A DNA stretch of 64,000 bases from Erythrobacteraceae bacterium Alg239-R51 (GCA_947331495.1 CAMZOI010000004.1:1-64000), one strand, 5' to 3'; shown: positions 53,134 to 63,848, counted from the first letter of the stretch. Notes: generated by a model not told the origin, from the sequence alone. Numbers and translations: made by a program.

Positions 53134-54072
53134 CTAACCCGTTCCGGTAAGCTGGACGAAGACATCTTCGAGGTCCGCCTCGCGGGTCGTCACGTCTTCA
53201 ATCGCATAGCCGTGGCTCTGAATGAGCGCGAGCACTTGGCCCGCGCTCGCCTGGTCGCGGTCATAGGTGATCTCAAGTCGGCGTGGCTCGACGATCTCGG
53301 CCTTGGTAAAGACTGCTTCCATGATCGGACCGGCCAGGTCCTTGTCGACCGTGACCGCGACAATCTTTTCGCGCGCCATGCCGACCAAGTCACGTGTCGA
53401 CTTATCCGCAATCAGTTCGCCGTGGTTGATGATCGCGATCCGGTCGCACAATTGCTCGGCTTCTTCGAGATAGTGGGTGGTCAGCACCACCGTTACCCCC
53501 TCCTTGTTCAGTTCGCCGACCAGTTCCCATAGCTGGCGTCGCAATTCGACGTCGACACCCGCAGTCGGTTCGTCAAGCACGAGGATCGGCGGCGAATGAA
53601 CCATTGCCTTGGCGATCAGCAGGCGGCGCTTCATCCCGCCCGACAAGGTCCGGGCATGGGCATCGCGCTTGTCCCACAGATGCACGGCCTTGAGCAGTTC
53701 CTCGCTCCGCCGCTGTGCTTTGCCGATGCCGTAGAAGCCGCCCTGGTTTTCCAGCACTTCGAACGGCGTAAAGAACGGATCGAAGACGATTTCCTGGGGA
53801 ACTATTCCGATCGAACGCTTGGCGTTGCGCGGGTTTTCGTCGGTATCGAAACCCCATATTTCGGCCTTTCCGCTGGTCTTGCGAACCAACCCGGCCAGGA
53901 TATTTATGAGCGTGGATTTTCCGGCACCGTTCGGCCCCAGGAGACCGAATATCCCGCCTTGCGGAACATCGAAGCCGACGCCTTTCAGAGCCAGCTTGGG
54001 ATCCTCGCCCGGACCGGCGGGGGCGTATTCCTTCACGAGATTTTCTATGCGAATTGCTGGCGGCGTAGTCAT
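53134..54072 (-). CDS. ABC transporter ATP-binding protein (ABC-2/DrrA-type)
   Basis: 312 residues: Walker A GPNGAGKSTLI, Q-loop region SIGIVPQEIVFDP, signature LSGGMKRRLLIAKAM, Walker B ILVLDEPTAGVD and H-loop VVLTTHYLEEAEQL, with the C-terminal extension of drug/Nod-factor/ABC-2 exporters. The permease that should accompany it is not next to it on either side, so it probably works with a distant gene. Confidence 0.93.
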   Translation of the reverse strand: MTTPPAIRIENLVKEYAPAGPGEDPKLALKGVGFDVPQGGIFGLLGPNGAGKSTLINILAGLVRKTSGKAEIWGFDTDENPRNAKRSIGIVPQEIVFDPFFTPFEVLENQGGFYGIGKAQRRSEELLKAVHLWDKRDAHARTLSGGMKRRLLIAKAMVHSPPILVLDEPTAGVDVELRRQLWELVGELNKEGVTVVLTTHYLEEAEQLCDRIAIINHGELIADKSTRDLVGMAREKIVAVTVDKDLAGPIMEAVFTKAEIVEPRRLEITYDRDQASAGQVLALIQSHGYAIEDVTTREADLEDVFVQLTGTG

Positions 54073-54128
54073 GCCGGTTGACCTAGGCGCTTGAGCGCCA
54101 GCGTAAAACCCATTATCGGCCTCTCCGC

Positions 54129-54389
54129 ATGAGCCTGCCCCCTCCCGAAGTATCCAAGGTCACGATGCGCCGCGTGTGGTGCGATGGCGCAACCGACATT
54201 CGTAGCGGCAAGAACTACAAGCCGATCGCGCTGGGCCATCCGAAGATCTATCTGGAAATAGACGAACATGGATATGTCGATTGTGGCTATTGCGACCGGC
54301 GATTTGTCCTCGAAGGCGGTCCTGCCGATGGAGCCGACCAGGCTCAATTGATGGATATTTCCGAAGGCGGCGATCCGGGGCACCGCTGA
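54129..54389 (+). CDS. zinc-finger CHCC-type protein
   Basis: 86 residues with the zf-CHCC pattern VWCDG, GHPKIYLEI and GYVDCGYCDRRFVLEGG, as in the mitochondrial complex I subunit NDUFS6 and its alphaproteobacterial homologues. It may be an accessory of NADH dehydrogenase. 40 bp upstream of tldD. Confidence 0.9.
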   Translation: MSLPPPEVSKVTMRRVWCDGATDIRSGKNYKPIALGHPKIYLEIDEHGYVDCGYCDRRFVLEGGPADGADQAQLMDISEGGDPGHR

Positions 54390-54429
54390 CCCCTCGCCTT
54401 CGCGGGCGCGTGCCCCTACATGGGATCGC

Positions 54430-55851
54430 ATGACCCCAGCAACCGACCCGCACGCCCTGATTTACAACCGGCTAGATCCCGAAGAAGCCAAAGCGCTGAC
54501 CGCAGGTCTTCTGAAACCGTGCGACGATGGTGAACTCTACCTTCAATTCGTGGCGAGCGAAAGTTTCGCTTTCGACGACGGCCGGCTCAAGGTTGCCGAC
54601 TATAGCCGCGATTCGGGCTTTGGCTTGCGCGGAGTATCGGGCGAAACGACCGGATTCGCCCATGCCAACGAAATCACCGCGTCTGCGATCGCACGGGCAG
54701 GCGAAACCCTGCAATTGCTGGATTCGACCAAACAACCGCACGCTGCTGCGCCCGAGCGCACCAACCGTCATCTTTACACCGATGCCAGCCCGCTCGACCT
54801 CGTGCCCTTTGCCGAGAAAGTCGCGTTACTCGAAAAGATCGATGCGGTTGCCCGGGCAAAAGATCCGCGCGTGGCGCAGGTATCGGCCAGCCTCGCGGCG
54901 AGCTGGAGCGCGATCGACATCATCCGCGCCGACGGCTTCGCCGCACGAGACATCAGGCCGCTGGTTCGCCTGAACATTTCGATCGTTGCGGAACAGAACG
55001 GCCGCCGCGAAACCGGCAGCTTCGGTTTCGGCGGTCGCTATCTTTACGACCGCCTGTTCGACGAAGGCGCATGGATGCGAGGAGTCGACGAGGCGGTGCG
55101 CCAGGCGCTGGTCAATCTCGAAAGCATCGATGCGCCGGCTGGCGAAACAACGGTCCTGCTGGGTTCGGGCTGGCCGGGCGTCTTGCTGCACGAAGCGGTC
55201 GGGCACGGGCTGGAAGGCGATTTCAACCGCAAGGGTACCTCCGCCTTCGCTGGCCGCATCGGCGAACGCGTGGCCGCTCCCGGCGTTACCGTGATCGACG
55301 ACGGCAGTATCGCCCATCGGCGCGGATCCCTTTCGATCGATGACGAAGGCACGCCGACGCGCGAAACGGTCCTGATCGAGGACGGTATTCTGAAGGGTTA
55401 CATGCAGGATCGTCTCAACGCTCGGCTGATGGGGGTCGAGGCAACCGGCAATGGTCGCCGTCAGTCTTACGAACACGCGCCGATGCCGCGCATGACAAAT
55501 ACATTCATGCAAAGTGGCGAGGACGATCCAGATGAACTGCTCAGCCGCGTGGACGACGGCATCTATGCGACAAGTTTCGGCGGCGGGCAGGTCGATATCG
55601 TTTCGGGCAAGTTCGTCTTTGCCTGCACCGAGGCTTACAAGGTAGAGAAGGGCAAGGTCGTTGCCCCGATTAAGGGCGCGACACTGATCGGCGACGGGCC
55701 GAGCGTGCTGACCCGCGTAATCGGCATCGGCAACGACATGACGCTGGACGAGGGGATCGGCGTGTGCGGAAAAGGCGGACAGAGCGTGCCGGCGGGCGTG
55801 GGCCAGCCAACGCTGCTGATCGATGGAATCACGGTGGGCGGAACAGCCTGA
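54430..55851 (+). CDS. tldD: metalloprotease TldD
   Basis: 473 residues. Partner of TldE/PmbA in a cytoplasmic protease that trims small unfolded peptides such as microcin B17 precursor. The zinc motif HEAVGHGLEGDFN (HExxxH) is at about residue 255, with FAHANEITASAIARAGETLQ earlier and GFGGGQ-type FGGGQVDIVSGKF near the end. pmbA is not in the window. Confidence 0.95.
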   Translation: MTPATDPHALIYNRLDPEEAKALTAGLLKPCDDGELYLQFVASESFAFDDGRLKVADYSRDSGFGLRGVSGETTGFAHANEITASAIARAGETLQLLDSTKQPHAAAPERTNRHLYTDASPLDLVPFAEKVALLEKIDAVARAKDPRVAQVSASLAASWSAIDIIRADGFAARDIRPLVRLNISIVAEQNGRRETGSFGFGGRYLYDRLFDEGAWMRGVDEAVRQALVNLESIDAPAGETTVLLGSGWPGVLLHEAVGHGLEGDFNRKGTSAFAGRIGERVAAPGVTVIDDGSIAHRRGSLSIDDEGTPTRETVLIEDGILKGYMQDRLNARLMGVEATGNGRRQSYEHAPMPRMTNTFMQSGEDDPDELLSRVDDGIYATSFGGGQVDIVSGKFVFACTEAYKVEKGKVVAPIKGATLIGDGPSVLTRVIGIGNDMTLDEGIGVCGKGGQSVPAGVGQPTLLIDGITVGGTA

Positions 55852-55926
55852 CGCGAACAAACGCGCCACTCATCGCAGGTTCAGGCGTTTTGGTATAGTA
55901 ATACGCTTCTCATAAGGAGACTCTCC

Positions 55927-56337
55927 ATGCTCAAACGCCTAGCCCTCGCTACCGCCTCTCTCGCCTTGCTGGCCGCGCCCGCTCAAGCGGATGAACCGGC
56001 AGAGCAGACCAGGGGCGAAGCCAAGCTTGCCGACATGCTCGAAGGACGCGTGGTCGGCGAACCGCAGAATTGCATACGCACGATCGGCAGCCGCCCTTTC
56101 ACGCGAATAGATGATACCGCTCTGGTCTATGAAATCGGAGACACGCTCTGGGTCAACTACACGCGCAATCCCGAAAGCATCGATGACGACGATGTCATGG
56201 TGATCGACAAGTTCACCGGTACCAGGTTGTGCCGGACCGACCAGATCACCTTGCGTGACCGGCTGAGCGGGTTCTTCAACGGAGTTCTGTTCCTTGACGA
56301 TTTCGTGCCTTACACCAAGTCGGACGCGAATAGCTGA
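55927..56337 (+). CDS. periplasmic protein of unknown function
   Basis: 136 residues with a signal peptide cut after PAQA. The mature part (LADMLEGRVVGEPQNCIRTI, ...DDTALVYEIGDTLWVNYTRN) has two Cys residues that may form a disulphide. Many small exported proteins in this order share the EGRVVGEPQNCI pattern; role not known. AAGGAGA precedes the ATG. Confidence 0.7.
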   Translation: MLKRLALATASLALLAAPAQADEPAEQTRGEAKLADMLEGRVVGEPQNCIRTIGSRPFTRIDDTALVYEIGDTLWVNYTRNPESIDDDDVMVIDKFTGTRLCRTDQITLRDRLSGFFNGVLFLDDFVPYTKSDANS

Positions 56338-56415
56338 TAGTCACCACAGCCCTGCCGCTGGCAAACCGGCGGAGTAGTATGTTCGCCGGTGCTGCCTGGC
56401 ATTGAGATGCGAGTC

Positions 56416-57201
56416 TCAGCCCTTTGGCTTGAGCAAGGTGTTCGGTCGTCGTCTCTGCGCTTCCCCGAACAACCCGTAGGTCTTGTTGACGTAATTCGAC
56501 ACATCGATGATCGAATCGAGATAGGTCTCCAGTTCCTGCGTCATCTCCTGTTCGACGAGCCGAACGTGGGCTGACGGATTTTCGGTTTCGAACGACACGT
56601 AGAACCACGGTTCGCCACGCTTCAGCTTGAGCGGCTTTGACAGATCGTACCATTCGAACCCCCAGGCGAGCGGGCGCGGCCAGATGTGAATGGGGTAGCG
56701 TCCACCCATCTGTACGCCCGGCCGCGGTTCGGGAAACCAGTGAAGATAGGGAGCGGACTGCACGATCCAGCATGGCTCGTCCGTCACGAACACGTAGGGC
56801 GCGGTAAACTGCAATATCGGGCGTTCAGGATGACGCCATTCGTTTTGCGGCTGCAGCATGAACAAGTTCGCCCGACCTTGGGGTCGCATGGCCGATTTCT
56901 CGGCGTCTGCATCCTGAAGCTGAAGTTGCCCCTGCGCATTGCGGCCAAAAGACAGATTGATGTCGACAGGGCAGGGAATGACGAAGTGCCGCCGATCGAA
57001 GTCGATTGCAGCGGGACAAACCTGTACCGACTTGGCGCTAGCCGCCTTCGGATCAGTCCGGCCAAACGGATTGGGAGGGCTCCAGATCGCGTTTCCGTGA
57101 GCAAAACGCACCGTCCAGCCGACCGTGACCGTGCGCTTCTTTCCGCGGCCTTGTGCTTCGGCGGCTCCAGCATCGGCGGCAAAGTAATCGTCCCAACTCA
57201 T
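56416..57201 (-). CDS. protein of unknown function
   Basis: 261 residues, cytoplasmic, rich in Trp, Pro and Arg. Visible stretches: GWTVRFAHGNAIWSPPNPFG, HFVIPCPVDINLSFGRNAQG, YLHWFPEPRPGVQMGG, and IWPRPLAWGFEWYDLSKPLK. No signal peptide or membrane segment and no named domain recognised. It overlaps the nth stop/start (4 bp), so it is the last gene of the nramp-nth-unknown operon. Confidence 0.75.
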   Translation of the reverse strand: MSWDDYFAADAGAAEAQGRGKKRTVTVGWTVRFAHGNAIWSPPNPFGRTDPKAASAKSVQVCPAAIDFDRRHFVIPCPVDINLSFGRNAQGQLQLQDADAEKSAMRPQGRANLFMLQPQNEWRHPERPILQFTAPYVFVTDEPCWIVQSAPYLHWFPEPRPGVQMGGRYPIHIWPRPLAWGFEWYDLSKPLKLKRGEPWFYVSFETENPSAHVRLVEQEMTQELETYLDSIIDVSNYVNKTYGLFGEAQRRRPNTLLKPKG

Positions 57202-57863
57202 TCATCTTCCTTGGTCTTGGCGTAATAACGGCACAGATCGTTTACCGGACATGCGATGCAATCCGGGGCACGCGAGCGGCAGACCCGCTTGCCGAGCTGG
57301 ATCAACCAGAAATGTCCATCGCGCAAGGTCCAGCGCGGCACAATCCGTTCAAGCTGCTGCGCGGTCTTGTCGGCCGCGCTGGCGTCGGTCAGGCCGATGC
57401 GGTTGCACACCCGGTGGACATGCGTGTCGACGGCAATCACACTTTTCCCGAACACGAAATTGAGCACGATGTCGGCGCATTTGCGACCGATTCCCGGCAG
57501 GGCCAACAAACCTTCGCGCGTGTTCGGCACCGTGCCGCCATGGTCCGCCAGCAATGTCTCGCAAAATGCGAGAATGTTGCGGGTCTTCATGTTGTAAAGG
57601 CCGCACGGCTTGATAGCGCTCGCGATCCGATTGTCGGGCAAGGCAAGCATTGCTTCGGGGGTAGTGGCAAGCGCGAACAGATTGCGCGCCGCAGCGGCCG
57701 TACTGCGGTCGAGCGACTGCGCGGAAAGCATGCAGGATATACAAGAACGGAAGGCATCCGGTTGACCCTTGGGCCCTTTCGCATCGGGTGTGCGACCCGG
57801 CATGGCTTCGCGAAGGCGCCGGAAAACCTTTTCCACTTCGTCCTCGCTGAGCTGCGGCTTCAT
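57198..57863 (-). CDS. nth: endonuclease III
   Basis: 221 residues from ATG 57863; a longer frame starts at 57932 but lies inside the preceding gene. DNA glycosylase/AP lyase for oxidised pyrimidines. Marks: LSAQSLD, the helix-hairpin-helix LLALPGIGRKCADIVLNFVF with catalytic Lys, VDTHVHRVCNRIGL with catalytic Asp, and a [4Fe-4S] cluster CRSRAPDCIACPVNDLC. Its start overlaps the Nramp stop by 4 bp. Confidence 0.96.
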   Translation of the reverse strand: MKPQLSEDEVEKVFRRLREAMPGRTPDAKGPKGQPDAFRSCISCMLSAQSLDRSTAAAARNLFALATTPEAMLALPDNRIASAIKPCGLYNMKTRNILAFCETLLADHGGTVPNTREGLLALPGIGRKCADIVLNFVFGKSVIAVDTHVHRVCNRIGLTDASAADKTAQQLERIVPRWTLRDGHFWLIQLGKRVCRSRAPDCIACPVNDLCRYYAKTKEDE

Positions 57864-59152
57864 CGATCGGCGCGCTTCATCGCTGCGCGACCGAGAGCCA
57901 CACCCACGATAGCCAGCACCGGCAGCATCCAATCCGGATCGGGAAGTTGGTAAGCGAAAGCCACGCTTCCTGCGCGCAACAGAGCGACAAGCCCGAGCAT
58001 CGTGGCCAGCGCAACCACGAGCAGACCGAAGGCATTGGCGAGCGGACCGTTGGCCTGGTCGCCCAACAGATCATCGTCGTTCATGGCAGCGAACAGGAAC
58101 ATCGCGACGAGCGGCAGCAGCGCTCCGTTGAAGGCTTGTGCGGCAATGATCGCCGGTCCGGGCCGGATATCGGCGAGACCCAGCAGCGTGCCCGTGCCCA
58201 GCACTGCCGCCCAGACGAGCCGGAAATACAGTCCGCGCGCCTCCCACCGTGGATCGCTCTCGTTTGCGAACAGCCCCCGCGCGGTCAACGCCGCCGCGAG
58301 AGCCGCGGTCACAGCCGAGGAGAGGCCGGCTGCCAGCAAACCCAGCGCAAACCCAATGCGCGCCCATTCGCCCAACCGCGCGGCAAGCGCATCTGCCAGC
58401 GCTTCGAACGAGAACTCTCCCGCGACCGCTGTCCCGACGACGAGAATCGCTGCCGTGATCAGCGCCCCGATACCGACTGAGATGGCCAGCCCGCCCCGCA
58501 TCTCACGCAAGTCCTGACCACGTGCGAGCGCCGAGCCGAGAAACAGATTGTAGGGGACCACGGTGGTGCCGACGAGCGCAAGAACCGCCAGCAACGCCAT
58601 ATCGTCAGCCGAAAACTCCGGGTCGGGTATCAGTCCCGCCAGCAGGTCGGCCAAGGGCGGAGAAAAGCTAGCCGCGACCGTGAGAAAGCCGATCCCCATC
58701 AGCCCGATGAACAGTGCCATCGCCTGCGCGATCCGGGTCGGCGATCCGAGCAGGAGCAGGGTTGCTGCCACGGCTGCGAGCGAAAGCGTCAGCACCTCGC
58801 GCGGGAGGTCGATCGCCAGCATGGCACCGGCAACACCTCCGAGAATGTTTCCCGCCTCGTAGGCGGCGCAGCCGAGCAGGATCGCTCCGGCGACCAGCGC
58901 GACGACGAAGAGACGCCCGTATCCGCTGGGATAGCGCTGGCTCAACACCGCGCCAAGATCGCGCCCAGTGGCTATGCTCAACCGGCCGGCGAATTCCTGC
59001 AAGGTGAAGGTTGCAACCCCGGAGAAAACGATTGCCCAGAGTACTGCCGTGCCGAACTGCGCCCCGGCACTGGAAGCTGCGGTTACCGTCCCGGGCCCGA
59101 TGAACGCCGCCGCGATGGCAGACCATAACAGCAGCGAACCGAAGCGTCTCAT
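57860..59152 (-). CDS. Nramp-like metal transporter lacking canonical metal-binding motifs
   Basis: 430 residues from ATG 59152, about eleven membrane helices. The N-terminal AAAFIGPGTVTAASSAGAQF and LLLGCAAYEAGNILGGVAGA segments place it in the Nramp superfamily. The metal-binding DPGN of helix 1 reads GPGT and the MPH of helix 6 reads VPYNLFLGSALARG, so the classic Mn/Fe ligands (Asp, Asn, Met) are not present. The substrate is therefore uncertain. It heads an overlapping operon with nth. Confidence 0.82.
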   Translation of the reverse strand: MRRFGSLLLWSAIAAAFIGPGTVTAASSAGAQFGTAVLWAIVFSGVATFTLQEFAGRLSIATGRDLGAVLSQRYPSGYGRLFVVALVAGAILLGCAAYEAGNILGGVAGAMLAIDLPREVLTLSLAAVAATLLLLGSPTRIAQAMALFIGLMGIGFLTVAASFSPPLADLLAGLIPDPEFSADDMALLAVLALVGTTVVPYNLFLGSALARGQDLREMRGGLAISVGIGALITAAILVVGTAVAGEFSFEALADALAARLGEWARIGFALGLLAAGLSSAVTAALAAALTARGLFANESDPRWEARGLYFRLVWAAVLGTGTLLGLADIRPGPAIIAAQAFNGALLPLVAMFLFAAMNDDDLLGDQANGPLANAFGLLVVALATMLGLVALLRAGSVAFAYQLPDPDWMLPVLAIVGVALGRAAMKRADR

Positions 59153-59397
59153 CGTCACCGCTTGTGCCGGATGCCCCGCGCCGAGGCAATCAGGCGCGCG
59201 CAAGGCCTGTGGCGCAGCCTCGCCTGACCGGGCGACTGATACATCGTATAAACAGCGTGATGGTCCTGGGTCGATCTACTGAATTCATGCGCTGGCAAAC
59301 CAAGACGCCATGACACGAACTAATCTCCGACCGGAGTTTGGTCTAAAGATATTTCGTACCATGCAAGGTTCATGATTCTAAACAAAAACCATGTACC

Positions 59398-60255
59398 TTA
59401 TTTGAAGTATTTACTTATCCTAGAAGATCCCTTCGATAGAGTCGATAACCTCTTTACAGGTCGTATCAAATTTTTAAGACCAGGGATATTTTTCAAGGTG
59501 GTACTACCCAGGTAGAAGTTCTTTAACTTGCTATATACACTTGTATCGTCATGGCGGAAATCGATCGCACCATCTTGAACTCCACCATTATCGGTAACTG
59601 CTGATACGCGACTAGAGGCCGCGCGGTTAACGTGAAAGGCTACAATCGATTCAAAGACTTGGATCGACCAGACGCGTTCGTCCGTTGGTCCGGAAATCTT
59701 ACTGAAACGGTGGTTCATCCGGTCGATGAACCGCGCCACGTAGCGCATGAAACTGAATTTCTTTCGTCCAAAACCTGGCATATAAGAGGTATGAGTGTCT
59801 TCTACCACCAGCATCCCCCCGTCGACGATGTTGGCTAAGAGGTTCTCAGTCGTAACAATTTGCTGCTCATATGTATGTCCCCCATCGTCGAGAACGACAT
59901 CCATAGGCCCAACTATTCGTTTGACGTCAGCCAAGAACTTCTCATCGCTCTGGCTACCAATAAAGATCTCAAAGCCTTCTTCTTCCCACTTTTTGGCGTT
60001 TGGGTTGAGGTCGATGCCTATGATCCGCGCCTGGTCGCCAAAAAACTCTCGCCACATGAAGAGCGAGCCCCCGCCAAGAACGCCGATTTCAACGAAGGTA
60101 ATTTTCTTGCCGCGATAACGACTGAACAGTTCGTCATAGGTTTCGAAATAAGTTGAGTGTTTGATACTGCGATACTGGCTATTCTTGTACGCTATATAGC
60201 TTAGAGTGTGTTCCACTATGTTCCTCGGTGATAAGTCTGGATTGGATATGACCAT
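59398..60255 (-). CDS. class I SAM-dependent methyltransferase, AT-rich
   Basis: 285 residues. Motif I is KITFVEIGVLGGGSLFMWRE, motif II RIIGIDLNPNAK, and DVVLDDGGHTYEQQIVTTEN follows, as in methyltransferases found in polysaccharide and antibiotic clusters. Most third-codon positions are A or T and the flanks (59300-59400, 60240-60310) are AT-rich, unlike the rest of the window. No glycan genes are adjacent. It is best seen as an acquired gene; its acceptor is unknown. Confidence 0.8.
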   Translation of the reverse strand: MVISNPDLSPRNIVEHTLSYIAYKNSQYRSIKHSTYFETYDELFSRYRGKKITFVEIGVLGGGSLFMWREFFGDQARIIGIDLNPNAKKWEEEGFEIFIGSQSDEKFLADVKRIVGPMDVVLDDGGHTYEQQIVTTENLLANIVDGGMLVVEDTHTSYMPGFGRKKFSFMRYVARFIDRMNHRFSKISGPTDERVWSIQVFESIVAFHVNRAASSRVSAVTDNGGVQDGAIDFRHDDTSVYSKLKNFYLGSTTLKNIPGLKNLIRPVKRLSTLSKGSSRISKYFK

Positions 60256-60316
60256 TCAATAAATACGACGAGCGATCAAAAACAGCCTTCGCGCATGCTT
60301 GACTTTTTAGAAGCTA

Positions 60317-61891
60317 CTATTCCCACTCGATCGTGCCGGGCGGCTTGCTGGTGTAGTCGTACACCACGCGGTTGATGCCTTTCACCTCGTTGACAATGCG
60401 AGTAGCGACGTTCGACAGGAATGTGGCGTCGAAAGGATAGATGTCTGCCGTCATGCCGTCCGTACTGGTGACCGCCCGCAAGGCGCAGACATTGTCATAG
60501 GTCCGCCCGTCGCCCATCACGCCGACCGTCTTGACCGGCAACAGGACTGCGAAGGCCTGCCAGATGGCATCGTAAAGACCGGCATTGCGGATTTCTTCTA
60601 GATAGATCGCGTCGGCCTTGCGCAGGACATCGCAGCGTTCCCTCGTCACCTCGCCCGGGATGCGGATGGCGAGTCCTGGACCGGGGAAGGGATGACGACC
60701 GACGAAGGTTTCTGGCAGGCCGAGTTCGCGACCCAGATCGCGCACCTCGTCCTTGAACAATTCGCGCAAGGGCTCCACCAGTTGCATGTTCATGCGTTCG
60801 GGCAGGCCGCCGACATTGTGATGGCTCTTGATCGTGACGCTCGGCCCGCCCGTGAAGCTGACACTTTCGATTACATCGGGATAGAGCGTGCCCTGGGCGA
60901 GAAAATCCGCCCCACCCGCGCGCTTGGCCTCTTCCTCGAATACGTCGATGAAGGTCTTTCCGATGAACTTGCGCTTCTTTTCCGGATCGGTTTGGCCCGC
61001 AAGGCCCGCCAGGAAGCGGTCTTCAGCGTTCACCACAACCAACGGGATATTGTACGTCCCCCGAAACAGGCTTTCGACCTGTTCACGTTCCCTGGCGCGC
61101 AGCAAACCATGATCGACGAAAACGCAGGTCAGCTGATCGCCGATGGCTTCGTGGATGAGAACTGCAGCGACAGCGGAATCCACGCCGCCCGACAATCCGC
61201 AGATGACCTTTCCGTTGCCGACCTGTTCGCGAATCTCCGCGATCTTCGTGGCGCGGAATTCGGCCATCGTCCAGTCGCCCGCAAGGCCGCAGACATGGCG
61301 GGCGAAGTTGGCGATCAGCTTCGCGCCGTCGGGGGTATGGACGACCTCCGGGTGAAACTGAGTGCCATAATATCTGCGTTTCTCGTCGGCAATCACTGCA
61401 AAGGGCGCACCTTCGCTGGTGGCGACAATTTCGAACCCTTCGGCGAACCGGGTGACCTTGTCGCCATGGCTCATCCACACTTGATGCCGGTCCCCCACCT
61501 GCCACATTCCATCGAACAGGGTGCATTCTTCGGTAACCGTTAGGAAGGCCCGGCCGAATTCGCCTCCTTCCCCGGTTTCGTGACCGGGCCTTACCTCACC
61601 GCCGAGCTGATGGGTCATTACCTGCTGCCCGTAGCAGATACCAAGGATGGGAAGGCCGCTGTCGAAGATGGGCTGCGGTGCGCGGGGACTGTCGGCGTCA
61701 GGAACGCTAGCGGGCGATCCGGAGAGAATGATGCCCTTTGGACGAAGTCTGTCGAACGCCTCTTCCGCCATGGTGAAAGGTGCGATCTCGGAATAAACCC
61801 CGGCTTCGCGCACCCGGCGGGCGATCAGCTGGGTGACCTGGCTGCCGAAATCGACAATGAGGATGGAATCGGGAAGATGTTCTGCCTGCAT
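60317..61891 (-). CDS. guaA: GMP synthase (glutamine-hydrolysing)
   Basis: 524 residues: the glutaminase half begins [20 protein letters not shown] and carries the nucleophile elbow GICYGQQVM with His/Glu further on ([12 protein letters not shown]); the ATP-pyrophosphatase half has the P-loop [14 protein letters not shown]; the C-terminal dimerisation part ends [16 protein letters not shown]. Converts XMP to GMP. Confidence 0.97.
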   Translation of the reverse strand: MQAEHLPDSILIVDFGSQVTQLIARRVREAGVYSEIAPFTMAEEAFDRLRPKGIILSGSPASVPDADSPRAPQPIFDSGLPILGICYGQQVMTHQLGGEVRPGHETGEGGEFGRAFLTVTEECTLFDGMWQVGDRHQVWMSHGDKVTRFAEGFEIVATSEGAPFAVIADEKRRYYGTQFHPEVVHTPDGAKLIANFARHVCGLAGDWTMAEFRATKIAEIREQVGNGKVICGLSGGVDSAVAAVLIHEAIGDQLTCVFVDHGLLRAREREQVESLFRGTYNIPLVVVNAEDRFLAGLAGQTDPEKKRKFIGKTFIDVFEEEAKRAGGADFLAQGTLYPDVIESVSFTGGPSVTIKSHHNVGGLPERMNMQLVEPLRELFKDEVRDLGRELGLPETFVGRHPFPGPGLAIRIPGEVTRERCDVLRKADAIYLEEIRNAGLYDAIWQAFAVLLPVKTVGVMGDGRTYDNVCALRAVTSTDGMTADIYPFDATFLSNVATRIVNEVKGINRVVYDYTSKPPGTIEWE

Positions 61892-62248
61892 GGGCGGGCG
61901 TTACTAGCGACCTCGCGCGCCTGTCCAGTATCGCGTTTTTTGGAGCAGCGTCCACAAAGGCACCGCGTCCGCGAGCGCTTGCACAAAACGCAATAGAGCT
62001 GAGTTTTTTCTCACTTTCGTTCACAAACGTGGAACATTATTACAGTCCCATCAGACGCAGCGGGCGGGCAGTCCCCAAGAACGCCCCCCGGTCTGGCCTT
62101 CCTTGCCCTCGGCTTGGCTCTGCTGTTGCGGGCCCGCCCACGGCAAGGCGATATGGCAGCGAGTAGAGACGCGGCCGTCGGTATCTCCTCTCCCCCTCTC
62201 CCAAGAACCGGCGCCGCGTCTCGAAGCGTCTTCGCTGGACTGCGCTTG
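61892..62248. other. gene-free interval
   Basis: No gene supported. The half nearest guaA (61950-62045) is AT-rich and probably holds its promoter; the other half has GC-rich palindromic runs but no ordered terminator that I could define. Confidence 0.5.
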
Positions 62249-63805
62249 TTAGCTCGGCAAGCCAAGGCGTTCGGTTTCCTCGCGCAATTCGGTTTTCAGC
62301 AGCTTGCCGATATGGCTGCGCGGCATTTCTGCGAGCGTGTGTAGTTGCGCAAGGCGCTGGGTCTTGCCCAAGCGTCCATTCACCGCCTCGCGAATCGCCT
62401 CCGCATCGCGCGCCTCGGCATGCAACGTCACGAACCCGACCGGAGTCTCGCCCCAGCGTTCGCTGGGCACACCGATCACTGCCGCTTCGACGACATCCGG
62501 CTCTTTGAGCAATTCGTCTTCGAGATCGATCGGAAAGATATTGAACCCACCCGATATGATCATGTCCTTCGCCCTGCCCACCAGTTCCACGAAACCATCC
62601 GCATCCACGCGCCCGATGTCACCCATCCGTTGCCAGACATCGCCAGTGTCGGGATCGGTCCAGTAACCCTCGCGAGTCTTCTCGGGCTGGTTCTTGTAGC
62701 CTGCCATCATTGTCTGGCTGCGTCCGATGAGATTGCCGGGTTCGCCTTGCGCAACCGGACGGTCGTCGTCGTCTAGTACCTTGAGCTCACTGCCCGGTGC
62801 GGGCCGGCCCACGGTGTGCAGCTTGTCGGGAAACCTGTGCGCTTCGAGCAAGCAAACCACGCCGCCTTCGGTCATGGAATAGATTTCGATCAGGGCGCCC
62901 GGCATGCGTCGCAGCACCTCGCGCTTGAGTTCAGCCGAGAACGGCGCCGACGTACAGTATTTCAATTGCATGGCTGACAGGTCGTGTTCGTCGAACCGTG
63001 GCTCCGCCATCAACCGGCTGTACTGGACCGGCACCAGCATAGTTACCGTCGTCGCATCGTCCTGTGCCCATTGCAGCCAGCGATTCACGTCGAACTTGCG
63101 CATGACCCGTACCGTGCCGCCCGCGAGCAAGGGAGGCAGAAAAGCGACCATGGTGGTGTTGGAATATAGCGGCGTCGAGGCCAGCGTCCGGACTGGCAGA
63201 CCGTTTTCCAGCCAGCTCGAAGCCGTGGCGGCGAATTGGCGCCAGCGCATCTGGTGGGTGTGGACGATGCCCTTGGGGATGCCGGTCGTACCGCTCGAGT
63301 AGATGATATTGAAAGGATCGGAAGACCGGGGCTCGAACTGCGGAGCTACGGTGCCTTCGGTAGCCATCCATTGGTCGAGTTCTTCATCCAGCACGATCAC
63401 CGTCATGCCGGGGAAAGCATCGTGGCCGAGCTCCTCCAGCTTGGCGCGGTCAACAAACAGATGGCGCGCGCCGGAGTCCACTGCCATGCCCGCAAGCTGG
63501 TCGGGACTAGCACTGGTCGTCAGCGGCGCAGCAACGCCGCCGGCACGCACGGCGGCAAGAAAGACCAGCGCATAGGGGATGCTCGAATAGCCGAGAATGG
63601 CGACTGCCTGTCCGCGCTCCAGCCCGTCCTCGGACAAGCGGGCAGCGATTCGCTCGACCTTTTCGCCAAGCTCCGCCCAGGTGATTTCGCCATCGTCGTC
63701 CCGCATGGCGACCGAGGTGCCGAGGCGCCGGGCATTGCTGCCAATGGTCGCCGAAAAACTGCCGAACGGTTCGTTAAGCGATCGAATGGTGTGGGTTTCT
63801 GCCAT
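62249..63805 (-). CDS. AMP-forming acyl-CoA ligase
   Basis: 518 residues of the ANL superfamily. Marks: the ATP loop [17 protein letters not shown], the A5 motif [16 protein letters not shown], the hinge-Asp motif [20 protein letters not shown], then [16 protein letters not shown] and the catalytic Lys in [13 protein letters not shown]. The acyl substrate (fatty, aromatic or other) cannot be read from sequence. Its stop is 357 bp downstream of guaA on the same strand. Confidence 0.92.
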   Translation of the reverse strand: MAETHTIRSLNEPFGSFSATIGSNARRLGTSVAMRDDDGEITWAELGEKVERIAARLSEDGLERGQAVAILGYSSIPYALVFLAAVRAGGVAAPLTTSASPDQLAGMAVDSGARHLFVDRAKLEELGHDAFPGMTVIVLDEELDQWMATEGTVAPQFEPRSSDPFNIIYSSGTTGIPKGIVHTHQMRWRQFAATASSWLENGLPVRTLASTPLYSNTTMVAFLPPLLAGGTVRVMRKFDVNRWLQWAQDDATTVTMLVPVQYSRLMAEPRFDEHDLSAMQLKYCTSAPFSAELKREVLRRMPGALIEIYSMTEGGVVCLLEAHRFPDKLHTVGRPAPGSELKVLDDDDRPVAQGEPGNLIGRSQTMMAGYKNQPEKTREGYWTDPDTGDVWQRMGDIGRVDADGFVELVGRAKDMIISGGFNIFPIDLEDELLKEPDVVEAAVIGVPSERWGETPVGFVTLHAEARDAEAIREAVNGRLGKTQRLAQLHTLAEMPRSHIGKLLKTELREETERLGLPS

Positions 63806-63848
63806 GCATGCACCCTATCCTGCATGCTGCGCTTGTCGAGAGGGCAGA

